Positions 23,017 to 35,437 are shown, counted from the first letter of the stretch. The stretch is 64,000 nt of DNA from Silene conica (GCA_029255685.2 CM055312.2:79924369-79988368); one strand, 5' to 3'. Program-made: numbers and translations. Notes: generated by a model not told the origin, from the letters alone.

Positions 23017-25615
23017 TTGGACCCAAACCCGACTCGAATTATTTATCTAAGACCAATACCTGATCGAGGACTCAAAATTTCTGACCCAGACCTGACCCAT
23101 TAAGGCCCGATTCAAAGGGTGTGGGTCGGGTTCACTCATTGTCATCCCTAGTTGACATATATTTTTGAATGAGGTTATGTAGTAAGGAGTAAGCATGAAT
23201 ACGACCTTATGTGCATATCGAATAGAAAAAAGAAGGACTAAGAATGCCCCATCTTCCTTTTAATAATCCAAAATATCTTTCAATAACATTTCTAAATTTA
23301 GAAAGCTTCATGTTTAAATACTCCTCTGCACTAATTGGTTGTCGATTCCTCCACTCTTTGGGGTGATATATGTGGCTTCTTTACGGTGCTAAAAAAAACC
23401 CTCACAATTTGTTTATCCCGCCCATCAACCAAGTAATAGAAACTTTCAATTTAAAACAAAAAAGTTATTCAAGTTGTAAATTTTAGTACAACTTGACTTT
23501 TTTTTTCTATAGTTATTACCTTGATGACATTTAAATCATGAGGCTAACTAATAGCATCTCGAAGGACACGACCATCATGAGCAGATCTTTTCCAACCAGG
23601 TCGTACATATATAAACACCAAAAAAGGATTAACCTAATACATTCATAGCAATAGAATCGTTCCCTGTTCGATACCTTGGTCTATGCTCAATTGGCACTTG
23701 AACACTAATATATGTGTCATCTGAAGATCCTAAACAATACTAAAAAAACAACAATTAAAGAATACATTTGTTTAATATGTACAATAATGTCGTTGTTTAA
23801 AAAGACATTAATGAAAAAAGAATAATTATAATAAATATTACGGAGCAGTAATATTCAATTTTCAAGAAATTGTTTTTTCTATATGTAACTCGTGTGTATA
23901 TCGGGAAGGACGTGAACAATAATTTAAGTCCCTTATGTTGTAGGTGCTCTTCCTAGTGGTAAATAATTGGTGAAGAAGTTGACTTGCTTCCCACGAGCAA
24001 TTAACTAATTAGATAACTCATAATCTCGTAATTAAAGGAAGATGTATGCGACAATGGCCTTGTTCTTTTCGGCTGAAATGAGTTGAATTGAATTAATTGG
24101 AGTAAATTTAATTGAACTAAATTGAGTGAAACTGAGGTGAAGTGAATTTAGTTGAATTAAAAGTTAATTTTATGAAGAGATTAATTGAATCTAATTGATT
24201 GAACGTAAATAAATCTTAACGAAATATAACCAAGCAAAATTGAAACAAACTGAAATTAAACCAGAAATAACAAAGTTTATATTTTTTTCTAATCAAAAGT
24301 TATCATTTCAAGAGAAAGGAAATGTCACTAGGTACATAAACTATCCAACATCTTTTGTAATTAGGATGAACATAAGCATCCTAGCTATAATTACAAACTT
24401 TATATATTATTTCAATTGCTAACAGATGACGAAATAGTGCTTATAGTAAAAAGTCGTTAATAAAATTAAAACCTTGAACTTGAGTTAGGTTATTTTTGAA
24501 CTGGATTGAGTTGGGCTTTTTTAGTTTCTTTTTCTGGGAAGTGTTAGGGCTCTATTCAGTAACATTGAAACTTAACACCAATATTCCACCCTATTAATAA
24601 TTTTTCCATTTTGCGCAACATCCAAGAATAGGCATGTAATTTTAACGACTGAACTGAATGTAAATCAGATTCCGATCCAAAAAGAAAATATACCGATTTC
24701 ACTTTCATCATAACTTCATCTCTTCTTTATAAACTTAGAGACGCGAAAAGTAACTTCACATTTGTTGATGGACAAAGGGAAAAAAAACATATATAGACGG
24801 TTGTGGTTAAGTTTAGAGTAACCTTGGTCAATCTCACATTATCAAGAGACCGTTGTGGTTTATATGCCAAGTACTATTTGTTAACTTATCTAGTTTATGT
24901 CATTATGTAACCTGCCTATGACATTTACAAAATTAAGGATATTGAATAATAGACAAATTGTACTATTTTTATAATCTTGACTTCCATAATGTATATTTCC
25001 TCCGTTTTACTGATATGTTTACACTTAATTTATTTTCACTCATAAAATAAAAGAAATGTAAGCATATATGCATATGAAATTTATGTCCATCATAAATTTC
25101 ATATGCATATATCTTCTCTCAATATCCTCTCTCTAAAAAAACTCTCCTTTCTTCTCTCCAAAAAAACTCTAGCCTCCATCAATTAAATTTGGGGCTTCCA
25201 TCGACTTTTTGATCGATGGTAAGCCCCCATCAAACCTTATTTATAAATTTTTACTATGAAACCTTACAAATTAATCAATAAAAGTCTCCCTTTTGGTGAG
25301 ATCCGTTCGTTTGTCTCTTTTTTCGGAGTTTTTCAGTCCTTGTTATTCAAGGTTTTAGTTCTATTGGTAATATAGAAATGAGCGTCCTAGTCGTTTCTTA
25401 TATGGTGAAGATGCGGAAGATCGGTTTCGTAATAGATCGTTATATGGTATTACATGTGTTGTCGATTTGTTGGTTGCACTCAATTTGGTCAGATGAAAAC
25501 TCTCATCAGGCGCTGTTTGCGGCGATATGATAGAGGACGTGCTTTGAAGCAATTCAAGTTTACAGATCTTTCTTTGAAAGAGATTTTATTTTATTTGATT
25601 CTAGTCAAATTGTAT
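23017..25615. other. Spacer without a recognisable gene
   Basis: Mostly AT-rich. A piece at 23075-23145 (GTGTGGGTCGGGTTCACTC) resembles the end of a GC-rich hAT MITE. The stretch 24060-24180 is a degenerate TTGAATT-type repeat. The palindrome at 25066 is listed separately. No frame has a known domain, and the 60-63 codon frames look random. Confidence 0.5.
25066..25111. repeat. Near-perfect palindrome, about 20-bp stem
   Basis: ATATGCATATGAAATTTATG is followed by a short loop (TCCAT) and its exact inverse. It could form a cruciform or hairpin. No poly-U follows and no gene adjoins it. It may be a MITE relic. Confidence 0.8.
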
Positions 25616-25806
25616 TGTTAAGTTACGGTCTTATATTATTTCCCGTATTTGTGATATATGTCGATATTGTAATATTGTATTAGGTTTTTTTGGGTTTGGT
25701 CTCCACATGTATATATATACATGTTTCCATTGTATTTACGCAGTCATTCTGATAATACACAAAATATATTCCCAAATGTTTTTCTCTTCCTCAATACACT
25801 TTTACA
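25616..25806 (+). repeat. 5' LTR of the copia element
   Basis: TG...CA boundaries. It ends directly before the TGGTATCAGAGCC primer-binding site. Confidence 0.95.
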
Positions 25807-25819
25807 TGGTATCAGAGCC
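25807..25819 (+). other. Primer-binding site (tRNA-iMet type)
   Basis: TGGTATCAGAGCC abuts the 5' LTR. This is the standard copia match to the 3' end of initiator methionine tRNA, the primer for minus-strand cDNA. Confidence 0.95.
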
Positions 25820-25838
25820 ATATAAACCTAATTTTTTG

Positions 25839-28800
25839 ATGAGCACTGAAATACACGGAGAAGTTCATCCCTCCGATTCTGATTCTGATCACGGTTCCGC
25901 ACAAACTCAAGGAGACGTCCGTTCCTCCGATTACGATTCCGATTCCAGCGATATGCCAAAAGAAGGTAAACTCAGTCCTTATTTCCTTTCAACCTCCGAT
26001 AAATCCGGAGATAAGTTAATCGTTGTTGAATTGAAAGGAGATAACTACGATGAATGGTCCGTTAAATTACGGGGTGCTTTGCGTTCTAAGAAAAAGAACG
26101 GTTTTATTGATGGTACGATAAAGAAACCGGCAGACGATTCCGATGACATTGAGGATTGGTACATGGTTAATGTTATGATTGTCAATTGGATTTTTAATGT
26201 CATCGAACCAAGCCCAGGTTCCAGTATTTCCTATGTTGAAGAAGCAAAACAGTTATGGGATGATATTGAACAACGGTTTAGCGTTGGTAATGGGCCAAAA
26301 TTGAATCGGATTAAGGGCTCGATACATGAATGTAAGCAAGGCAGTGAAGAGACAATCACTGTTTACTATGGACGTCTCAAGAAACTTTGGGATAATCTTG
26401 ATAAATATGATCGAAATCCTTCTTGTAATTGTGGCGGTTGCAAGTGTGGTTTGATATCATAGGATATCCTAAAGGATGGAGAGATAGGAACAGAGGAGGT
26501 GGCCGTGGAGGCCGTGGTGGCCGCGGTGGCAGAGGAGCAAGCAATGTTCAAGGCAGAGGCAATTCTGGTGCTTCTGGTAATGCTAACAATGCTCGTGTCA
26601 TAGATGAAACCGGAGATGCTAAAAAGGCATATGTCACAGTACCTAGAGAATAGTGGGATGCTTACATTAATAGCGCCAAAGCCTCGTCTTCCAAAGCACG
26701 CATGACTGGTAAGACGGATAATGATATGCTTTGGTTACTTGATTCGGGTGCAACACATCACATGACAGGTTGTTTTGATATTTTACAAGATGTGAAGGAT
26801 ATTGATCCTTGTATGGTCACGCTCCCTAATGGAAAGTTTATTAAATCTACCAAGGAAGGACGAGTGGATTTGGGTGGCAAATTAATTTTGCATAATGTCC
26901 TTTTTGTTCCTGATTTTAATTGTCACCTTGTTTCTGTTTACCAATTATCAAAGGATCTTAATTGCGATATAAATTTCACTGATAATACTTGTGTGATACA
27001 GGACCGCATAACGAAGAAGACGATTGGTACGTGTGAGCAAAAAGGGAGGTTATATCTTCTAGAGGGGGTTCGACAACATCGCGTTTTTGCAGCAAAGAAA
27101 GGTAGTGATGACGTTGAAATTTGGCACCGTAGATTGGGGCACCCTTCCAGGAGAGTAGTTCATTTATTACCGTTTATTAATAATGAGGGTAACAAACATG
27201 ATACTTCGCTTTGTGATATTTGTTTACGTGCCAAGCAAACACGAGAAAAATTTATTGTTAGTGAAAATAAAGCACGAACATTATTTGAGCTTATTCACTG
27301 TGATTTGTGGGGTGACTATCGTACTCCGTCATCGTGTGGTAGTCGTTATTTCCTTACAATAGTTGATGATTTTTCTCGCGCTGTTTGGGTTTATCTCATT
27401 AAGACCAAAGATGAAGTTTTTCAATTGTTACAGAATTTTGTTGTCATGGTTAAACGGCAATTCCTTGTCGATGTCAAAGTGGTTCGTACTGATAACGGTA
27501 CGGAATTTACCTGCTTAAGGGATTATTTTGCTAGTAATGGAATAATACACCAAACTACTTGTGTGGGAACCTCACAACAAAATGGTAGAGTTGAGAGAAA
27601 ACACCGTCACATCCTTAATGTGGCTAGAGCCTTACGTTTTCAAGCATCTTTACCTATTCAATTTTGGGGTGAGTGCATTTTAGCCGCAGTTTATCTTATT
27701 AATAGGACACCGTCCTCCATGGCAAGACTCCTTTTGAAATATTGTTCAAAAAATTGCCTTTGTATGATAATTTACGTATGTTTGGATGTTTATGTTATGC
27801 TAAACATTTTCGAAAGGATGGTGATAAATTTGCTTCGCGAAGTAGACGGTGTATATTTGTGGGATACCCATTCGGAAAGAAGGGATGGGAGGTTTTCGAC
27901 CTAGAAACTAAGGAGTTCTTTATCTCACGGGATGTCGTTTTTGATGAGTCCGTTTTTCCTTATGGGAATAATTCGGAATTAAGCCAAGGATTGCACAGCC
28001 CTCCTCATTTCGATAACGAAGTTGGGGATGGGGAATTCATTTTAGCAGACGTGGGCATTGATGAACCTGATTGTAATGAGCAGTGCATAAATGGTGAAGT
28101 TTCGGGTGGTGAAGTTCCTGGTCAGGCAGAGGATGCTGCTGGGGAGCATGAACAGCCAGAATATGGGCGTGGACACCGTGCACATGTACCGTGGTCTCCA
28201 TATAGCTCGGATGAATATGTCACTGGTGCCGCGCGTGTTTTGTCTGATGTAGAAGATTATAGCCCTCTCACTTGCCACACTATTCGATCGCCTTCTTCAG
28301 GTATGCCGTACTCTCTATCTTATGTTTTATCTTGTGATAATTTTTCCGTGGCACATCGTTCTTTTATAGCTGCTGTGGATAATTGTGTTGAACCTTCGTC
28401 TTATCGAGAAGCTTTGAAAGATAAGCGTTGGTGTGACGCCATGAATCTTGAAATTGATGCCTTGCATCGTAATGGGACATGGGACATTGTAAATTTGCCC
28501 GCTGGCAAGAAAGCGATTGGTAACAAATGGGTCTACAAGGTTAAGCTACGTGTTGACGGTTCCGTTGAACGTTTCAAAGCACGACTTGTCATTCTTGGTA
28601 ACAGGCAAGAAGAGGGCGTTGATTTTTTTTGAGACATTTGCACCCACAGCGAAAATGGTTACTGTGAGGGTATTTTTATCAGTTGCTGCAGCTCGAGGGT
28701 GGGATTGCATCAGATGGATGTTCACAACGCGTTTCTCCATGGTGATTTGGAGGAAGAAGTCTACATGCGTTTACCGCTTGGATATTCCATTGATGCCCCA

Positions 28801-29925
28801 GGAAAAGTATGTCGACTCAAAAAGTCTTTATACGGGCTTCGTCAAGCTTCACGATTTTGGTTTGCTAAATTATCAGCGTCTCTCATGGCATATGGATTCA
28901 AGCAATATATGTCTGATTATTCTCTATTCAGTTACGTGGCTTCTGGTGTCGAAGTTTTCATCCTTGTGTATGTTGATGATTTGGTGATAGGAGGTAATGA
29001 TGCGGAGGGCATTCGTCGTGTAAAGGAGTATCTTAGTACCTGTTTTTACATGAAGGATTTGGGAACGTTGAAATATTTTTTGGGCCTTGAAGTTGCTCGT
29101 CGGTCCTCTGGTATTTTTCTTTCTCAACGGAAGTATGCATTAGACGTTTTAACTGAAACTGGACTCCTTGGTAGTACCCCTCATGCTGTGCCCCTTGAAC
29201 AAAACCACAAATTAGCCGCAGCCACTGATAAATTTATCTCAAATCCCGAAGCATATAGGCGTCTCGTTGGTCGACTGATTTATTTAACTAATACACGTCT
29301 CGATCTTTCGTATAGTGTGCACATATTATCGACATTCATGCACCAGCCGCGGGAGTCACATTGGCAAGCTGCATTACGGGTTGTCCGATACATAAAGGGC
29401 AGTCCTGGACAAGGATTATTGTTTCGAGCTGGTACGTCTCCTGTCTTGTCTGTCTTCTGTGATGCTGATTATGGCAGTTGTCCCATCACGCGACGTTCGA
29501 TCACCGCTTATTGCGTGATGTTAGGAGGTACTCCTGTTTCTTGGAAGACCAAGAAGCAGCCTACCGTCTCTCTTTCTTCCGCTGAATCTGAATATCGTGC
29601 TATGGCAGCTGCCACTTGTGGAGTCAAATGGTTGCGCGATATTCTTCAATTTCTCCACGTCTCTGTCAAGTCTCCTGCGCTCCTTCATTGTGATAATAAG
29701 TCGGCTTTACATCTTGCGCGTAATCCGGTTTTTCATGAGCGCACGAAACATATCGAGATTGATTGTCATTTCGTGCGTGACGCGATTCAAGATGGTCTTA
29801 TTTCTCCTGTTCATGTCTCTACGACCGATCAGCCGGCAGATTTATTAACTAAAGCTTTGGGCGTGCGTCAATTTCAGTATTTGTTATCCAAGTTAGGCGT
29901 TTTCGATCCCCACGCTCCAACTTGA
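25839..29925 (+). pseudogene. Broken copia gag-pol
   Basis: Gag starts MSTEIHGEVHPSD and runs to CNCGGCKCGLIS, a stop at 26460-26462. The next frame resumes with IGYPKGWRDRN and a Gly/Arg-rich tail, so the middle of gag, including the CCHC knuckle expected there, is missing. Protease (LLDSGATHHMTG) and integrase (HHCC finger plus the acidic catalytic residues, up to QQNGRVERKHRH) are open in 26702-27720. A frameshift follows near 27720. A second lies at the T run about 28621-28630, and a third near 28704. RT has LVYVDDLVIGG at about 28960-28992. RNase H (HCDNKSALHLARN) is open to the stop at 29925. At least three frameshifts plus a deletion mean no full polyprotein. Confidence 0.93.
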
Positions 29926-29943
29926 GGGGGGGGGGGGGGGGTG
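29926..29943 (+). other. Polypurine tract with 16-G run
   Basis: Sixteen consecutive G (29926-29941) directly precede the 3' LTR. The position is that of the plus-strand primer. A run this long is unusual and is also prone to assembly or sequencing length error. Confidence 0.8.
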
Positions 29944-30136
29944 TGTTAAGTTACGGTCTTATATTATTTCCCGTATTTGTGATATATGTCGATATTGTAA
30001 TATTGTATTAGGTTTTTTTGGGTTTGGTCTCCACATGTGTATATATATACATGTTTCCATTGTATTTACGCAGTCATTCTGATAATACACAAAATATATT
30101 CCCAAATGTTTTTCTCTTCCTCAATACACTTTTACA
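29944..30136 (+). repeat. 3' LTR of the copia element
   Basis: Identical to the 5' LTR except for a two-base TG insertion in the ATGTGTATATATATACAT stretch. Confidence 0.95.
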
Positions 30137-31061
30137 TGTATCCAGTTAAATTACACAAATATTATAGATGTCGTATGACTATTTATTAATGGATTGATTT
30201 TTTTTTTTTAAAATTAAAATAAAAATTTATGTCCATCATGTATGTATGCATAAGCATAAGTGCATAACCTATTGAAATGCTTCGTCGAAATGCAAATGCA
30301 AGTACAGGGTTCTATAAGCCTCTATATATTGGAAAAAAAATAAAATATTCCCATTGCAACTAATTTCCTGAAGAATAATGATATAGCGGCACCGGGTGTT
30401 ACTCAAATTGAGCGACACCCGGGATATTATTGTAATTTACTTACGAATTTTGTGTTCCCTCCATCAACATTCAAAATTTAAACTTATTGGTGGTCAAGGG
30501 TAGTTTAGGAAACTAATATTAATTAATTATTTTTCGGGTTATACATCATAGTCAAAGGCGGTCCCCACCGGTCTAGGCGGTCAGGCGGTCACCACCGGTG
30601 GACCGTGGTGGTTGGCGATTAGTGGTTGAAGACGGTCAGACAGCAAATGAAATTGCAAAAAAGTAGTTACCGAGACTTGATCCCATGATCTCTTGAATGA
30701 AATGCACATGCTATGCCACTCTGACACAAGCATATTGTTGTAATTTTGATATCTATTTTGTTATATATATACCAGCTAAGTTTTGAGTTAAATTAATATG
30801 TACGTATAATAATTTTTAAATGTTTTTCTAACTTATATTCAATGTACCCATCATAAAATCAATATAATGCTCATTTAGTTAAATGTGTTTGATAAAAAAT
30901 TGAACAATATATTTTTTTTACTTATAGTTTAGATACTTATATTACGAAATTACATTTATTATAGGTAATTTTATTATAACAAAAAAAATTTATGTACGTA
31001 CAATATATTTATGACAAAGGTACATTTTATTTTTATTGGAGGTACATAATATATTATTATA

Positions 31062-31090
31062 CTAGTGTGGGTGCCTCGCTTCGCCCATGA
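31062..31090 (-). mobile_element. Helitron-type 3' terminus inside the inverted-repeat element
   Basis: On the minus strand GGGCGAAGCGAGGCACCC (an imperfect hairpin) is followed by ACACTAG and then T. This matches the Helitron end rule of a hairpin a few bases before CTAG, with T as the next base. I could not find the matching TC start to the right. Confidence 0.5.
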
Positions 31091-31799
31091 TACCTCTATT
31101 TAGCATTAAAATATATTTTCAATTAATTAAAACTATTTTTAAGTTGCATAACTCATAAATTTATCATTAATCTATTTTTCTATGAGACCTGGTATATCTT
31201 AAAATTACAACGAAATAAATTATGAGACAAATTCACTACTCCTACTATTAATATTCTACTTAAATCGATTGCTAGCTAATTTTTCATATATACTTTATTT
31301 TGTTCTTAGAATAATACTTTTATTACATTCGTTATTACTATTATTACTTTCATTACACCCGATGTAATTATTGTTACCGGGCTACTTTTATTTACCAATT
31401 AAATTTTACTAAATTGTTACTTTTATTACATTAGTATTTTTTATGAAATATGTTTCGCTAAATTTGGTTAACATATATATTTACAATTGATATCTTGAAA
31501 TTATGATGAAAACGAAGTAAAATTAATTAACAATTATGAGCCACGTTCACCTATCCTCTTGTTAATATTAGTACTTTCATTACATCCCTTGTTAATACTA
31601 TTACGTTCACTACTTTTCCGGTTATTGTTGTTTGTATAACTACTCGTGCTATTTTTACGGTTAACCCGTTAGTTCTATCAAACTCATGTATTTAAAAAAA
31701 AAAAATATTTTCTTAAAATCGAATTGTTAATTATTTTTTTATACTCTCTTCGTTGTTCCTACTGTTACTTTTGTTACATGTGTTGTCACTACTATTACT

Positions 31800-32381
31800 A
31801 AGGGTGTTCACTCGCGGTTCGGCTCACCGAACCGTATATTTAATTAAGTACGCACACGGTTCGGTTAGCTTAGGCAAAACAAAAAACCTAAACCGCATCG
31901 TTCCTAACGGTTATAAACGGCCCAGTTAACCTCTTTAAACGGTTATTTGCAGTTCGGTTACCGGTTAACTTATAAACGTGCTAAATATACTTTTTCTTTA
32001 GTTTTCGTGAATTTTACTGTTGGTTTAATTAAAATTTTATTATATATTATAGTCAACGATAAAGTTAATTAGTGAAACTTTAATATTAATCAATTTAACA
32101 ATTTCAGAATTTGAACACACTTAAAAAATTAAACGAAAAAGCACTTTATATAATATTTTAATTTTTTGCTTACTTTTTTGTGAAACGATTCGGTTCGGTT
32201 AACCTCTTTTCTAAAATTGTGAACCTTAACCGAACCGTGTATATGATAAATTTAACGGTTCGGTTCACCGAATCGCTTTGTCATTACGATTTGATTAATC
32301 AAGCGTTAAAAAGGTACGGTTTTTTGGTTTTTCCGGTTTTCGGTTCGGTTATTGCGGTTCGGTTTATGCTGAACACCCCTA
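31800..32381. mobile_element. hAT-type MITE, GGTTCGG-rich
   Basis: The ends are AAGGGTGTTCA and TGAACACCCCTA. A duplication ACTATTACT (9 bp; 8 bp if the first A is chance) flanks it at 31791-31799 and 32382-32390. The interior has subterminal CGGTTCGGTT repeats in both orientations. Terminal motif and duplication length fit hAT MITEs. Confidence 0.7.
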
Positions 32382-33888
32382 ACTATTACTTTCACTTCTA
32401 CCGCTGTCATTATTTTTTTTTCACTACCCCTGCATTTATTATTGTTAATTTTATTACCTCGTTGCTGCTAGTATGAGTATCACTACTCGAGTTGCTATTA
32501 TTGTTGTTTTTACTACTTACTTAGGTGGTTAATATCTTAGTAGTTGATTATCTAGTTGTATTAGAGTTATATATTTAAATAAATCTGAAATATTAGATTA
32601 TAATATTATTTACGAGTAATAATAATTATTTTATTAATTAAATTACAAATTCAAAGAATTATGAAATATATTATTTTTTTGAAAATTTGAACTGATTTAC
32701 TTACTTTTAATAGTTTTCAAAATTTAACATATATTATTTTATAACTGTCAAAAAAAAAAATATATAACATATACTTATTTATACTTTAAGAAAACTCACA
32801 AAAAAAAGAAACTTCATAACTAAAAGATATCGCTCATTACCAAGTTTCACAAAATCACCTTCAAGGTTTACAAAATAAGGCGTAAAACATTGAAATATAC
32901 TTATATACATGTCATTGATAATCATCCAGAGTTATATACAATACAGAGAACTAGAAATCAGGGAACAGAATATTACAAAATACTATAAACAAGGTAACAA
33001 ACTATCCTAAACGTGACGTGGTAAAAGACTAAGAATCAAATAATTACAATATTCTCTATTGACTAATTCTATCAGTCATATCGTATATGAAAATATTATG
33101 TACCTCCAATGAAATATAATGTACATTTGACTTAAATATACTTTACGTGCATACATTTTTTTTTTTGTTAAAATAATATGACACATATAATAAATGTAAA
33201 TTTTATAATAATTATGTAAACTGTAAGTATTCAAATCTTTTGTTCATTTTTTGTCAAATACTCTTTAGTCACTAAGAATTATATTGACTTTATAATGAAG
33301 GTACATTGATTATAAGTTATAAGTACATGTGATAATTATTATAGATACATATTGTTTTAACTCAAGTTTTAACACACGTATATATACCAAAAGAGATACA
33401 AGTTTATCAGAAAGATCAATGTGACATAGTGGTATTAACAATTATGTCTCAACCTACAGGTCATGTGTTCAAGCCCCACTAATAATGTTTTTGAGGTTCC
33501 ATTTGATGGTTGATTATGAGGCCAAACCTTTACCTTTAAGCGGTGGCGTTGACGGCCAACCACCGTCGGCGCCCCTTGATCAACCAACTTATTGTCTAGT
33601 TTTAATTATTATTATCATTTATATTTTATTTTATTAATATGATAAATATGTGAATTACGGTTCTACCCTTTTGAAATTGGCGCAAATACGAAAATTTATT
33701 TTTTCATTTTCTATTATTTTTTATTTTTTATTAGGGTTTTACCGAAACCAGTAACACCCGTTGTCGCCCTAACACTAACCTTTGCTGAAAGCATCGACTT
33801 ATACAATTCCTTAACTATCCTTTTTTATTAATAAGTTTAAAATTCAAAATTAAGAAGACGACAACTAAAACGTTTAAGCGATTTACTA

Positions 33889-34129
33889 CTCGCTCCATTT
33901 TATTCAAATGATAGTTTTCTATTTTGTAGACTATTCATAAGTGAATCTTTAATTTCAATTTTCTCTCAATACATAAGAGAAAGTATATTCATCTAGGGTC
34001 TTGTTTAATTCGTATTTACGAGTATGTTGAAAATATATAACTTTTATAATTTCTATAAATACATAGCTAAAGCACGTAAAACGTGCGTTGACAAAAAAAA
34101 ATAAAGGTATCATTTGAATTTGAATAAAG
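33889..34129. mobile_element. Degenerate Stowaway-like MITE
   Basis: CTCGCTCCATTTTATTCAAA at the left and TTTGAATTTGAATAAAG at the right form an imperfect inverted repeat with TA on each side. Its interior (TCTCAATACATAAGAGAAAG, GCACGTAAAACGTGCGTTG) is homologous to the neighbouring MITE at 34195-34452, of which it is an older, more diverged relative. Confidence 0.6.
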
Positions 34130-34194
34130 TAGTTATACTATTCGGTTGCACACAATTCGAGTAATACCTGGTGACCATCTCATTTTCCTTTCTA

Positions 34195-34452
34195 CTCCCT
34201 CCATTCATATCCACATTATACATTTGTATTTTGTACACTATTTACAAATCAACGTTCGGTATCAATTTTCTCCTAATACGTAAGAGAAAATATATTCATA
34301 CGGGATCTTGTTTGATTCGTCTTCACGAGAACATTGAAAATATATAACTTTTATAATTTTTGCAAATATGTAGTTAAAGATATTTAGCACGTAAAACATG
34401 CGTTGACAAACGTGAAAAAACAAATGTGTAAAATGGATATGAATGGAGGGAG
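34195..34452. mobile_element. Stowaway MITE
   Basis: CTCCCTCCATTCATATCCA and TGGATATGAATGGAGGGAG are perfect terminal inverted repeats. TA lies on both sides (34193-34194, 34453-34454). This is the classic Stowaway (Tc1/mariner) structure. It lies just upstream of the first Helitron. Confidence 0.88.
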
Positions 34453-34520
34453 TAATATAGTGCATGCTTGGTTCAAACATAACCTAGCTCAATCACCAAT
34501 TCACCATCCATCCAATCTTA

Positions 34521-35122
34521 TCTATATAAATAGCAAAACATTTAACCCATCCTCATGAAGCCACTTCTATCACATAAAGAAAAAAGTAAATGTGGGCCCC
34601 GTAGCAAAGAAAATGAATTTAATTTCTGAAAAACCGCTATGTTTATGTTGGTACGTAAATAATTACGTTTTATGTTTCGTACGTACGAAAATATTAATGT
34701 TGTTTCAGAAATCGCAGTATTTTTATTAAAATAATATTAATAATAAATTACACCATTTGATAAGAATAAGAAATTTAAATACTAAAATGTAACTATAAAT
34801 GAACTAAAAAATTATAGAACAAAATATTTTAATTCCAAGAAATTAATTTTGGAAAACTTTTGAACAGTTTATACTAACAAACGTCTTAGTTCTATATAAA
34901 AAAAGAGTTTTAGTATACTTACGAGAACTATAATTTTTTTTTCCTGATTTTAAAGTTACCGTGGTAAGATTTTTTTCGTCAAATGACTAAAATTCATCAG
35001 CAAAGTTACAAAAATTAATACTAAAATTCCGCTCAATTATATCGTTTATGTTTTGTTAATAATATTTATGTATTATTTTTTTAAAAGGATACCCGTGCAA
35101 TTTTGCACGGGTTTAAAACTAG
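34521..35122 (+). mobile_element. Non-autonomous Helitron H1
   Basis: Starts TCTATATAAATAG after A (34520). Ends ACCCGTGCAATTTTGCACGG (hairpin, 35091-35112), TTAAAA, CTAG, then T (35123). TC start, CTAG end, hairpin about 6 nt before it and insertion between A and T are the Helitron hallmarks. It is 602 bp with no Rep/helicase. It lies just downstream of the amidotransferase stop codon (35458), so it may fall in or near its 3' UTR. Confidence 0.8.
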
Positions 35123-35398
35123 TATACTGTATAATTGGGATTGCTATTATTCTCTTTCACTATTTTGCAACCATTGCCAAAAAAAGATGAATTTATCGTG
35201 GAACAAGTTATAGTATTTGGACATACGAAGAATCCAAATATTAAGAGTTTAAGTCGTTTTTTTTTATCGATGATGATGTGATCAAAGCACCCAAAAGCCA
35301 AGAGCAATTTAAGCTTGACTATGACTACTACAAATTAAGTGGTCTTATTTAGGTAATTAATATACACATTTAAGACATACGTTAAAAAAACTGTTTAA

Positions 35399-35399
35399 C

Positions 35400-35437
<38 letters not shown>
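35399..35437. repeat. (TAA)n microsatellite
   Basis: About 13 units of TAA/ATA, 20-60 bp beyond the amidotransferase stop codon, probably in its 3' UTR. Confidence 0.9.

Larger units (their letters stand above)
25616..30136 (+). mobile_element. Ty1/copia LTR retrotransposon, young but coding-defective
   Basis: 5' LTR 25616-25806 (191 bp) and 3' LTR 29944-30136 (193 bp) both start TGTTAAG and end TTTTACA. They differ only by one extra TG in the 3' LTR. The target duplication TGTAT lies at 25611-25615 and 30137-30141. The primer-binding site TGGTATCAGAGCC directly follows the 5' LTR and matches initiator tRNA-Met. A 16-G run with TGTG precedes the 3' LTR as the polypurine tract. Domain order (gag, protease, integrase, RT, RNase H) is copia. 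Near-identical LTRs mean recent insertion. Coding breaks are listed under the pseudogene. Confidence 0.97.
30386..33767. mobile_element. Large inverted-repeat element (Mutator-like?)
   Basis: Arms of about 670 bp (30386-31052 and 33093-33767) are inverted copies at an estimated 70-80% identity. The outermost match is GCGnCAnCGGGTGTTACT. The inner arm ends share GGAGGTACATAATAT. Both arms carry a tRNA-like segment (30690-30725 and 33425-33475) and a GC-rich CGGTGG/CCACCG segment. Long arms suggest a Mutator-like or foldback element. No clean 9-bp duplication flanks it and no transposase frame is visible. The 2-kb centre holds a Helitron-type tail, a hAT MITE and TTACTATTAC-type low-complexity sequence. 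Confidence 0.6.

Noticed and set aside
35399-35437. CRISPR-like regular repeat
   Set aside because: It is a simple TAA microsatellite with no spacers, and this is a plant nuclear sequence.
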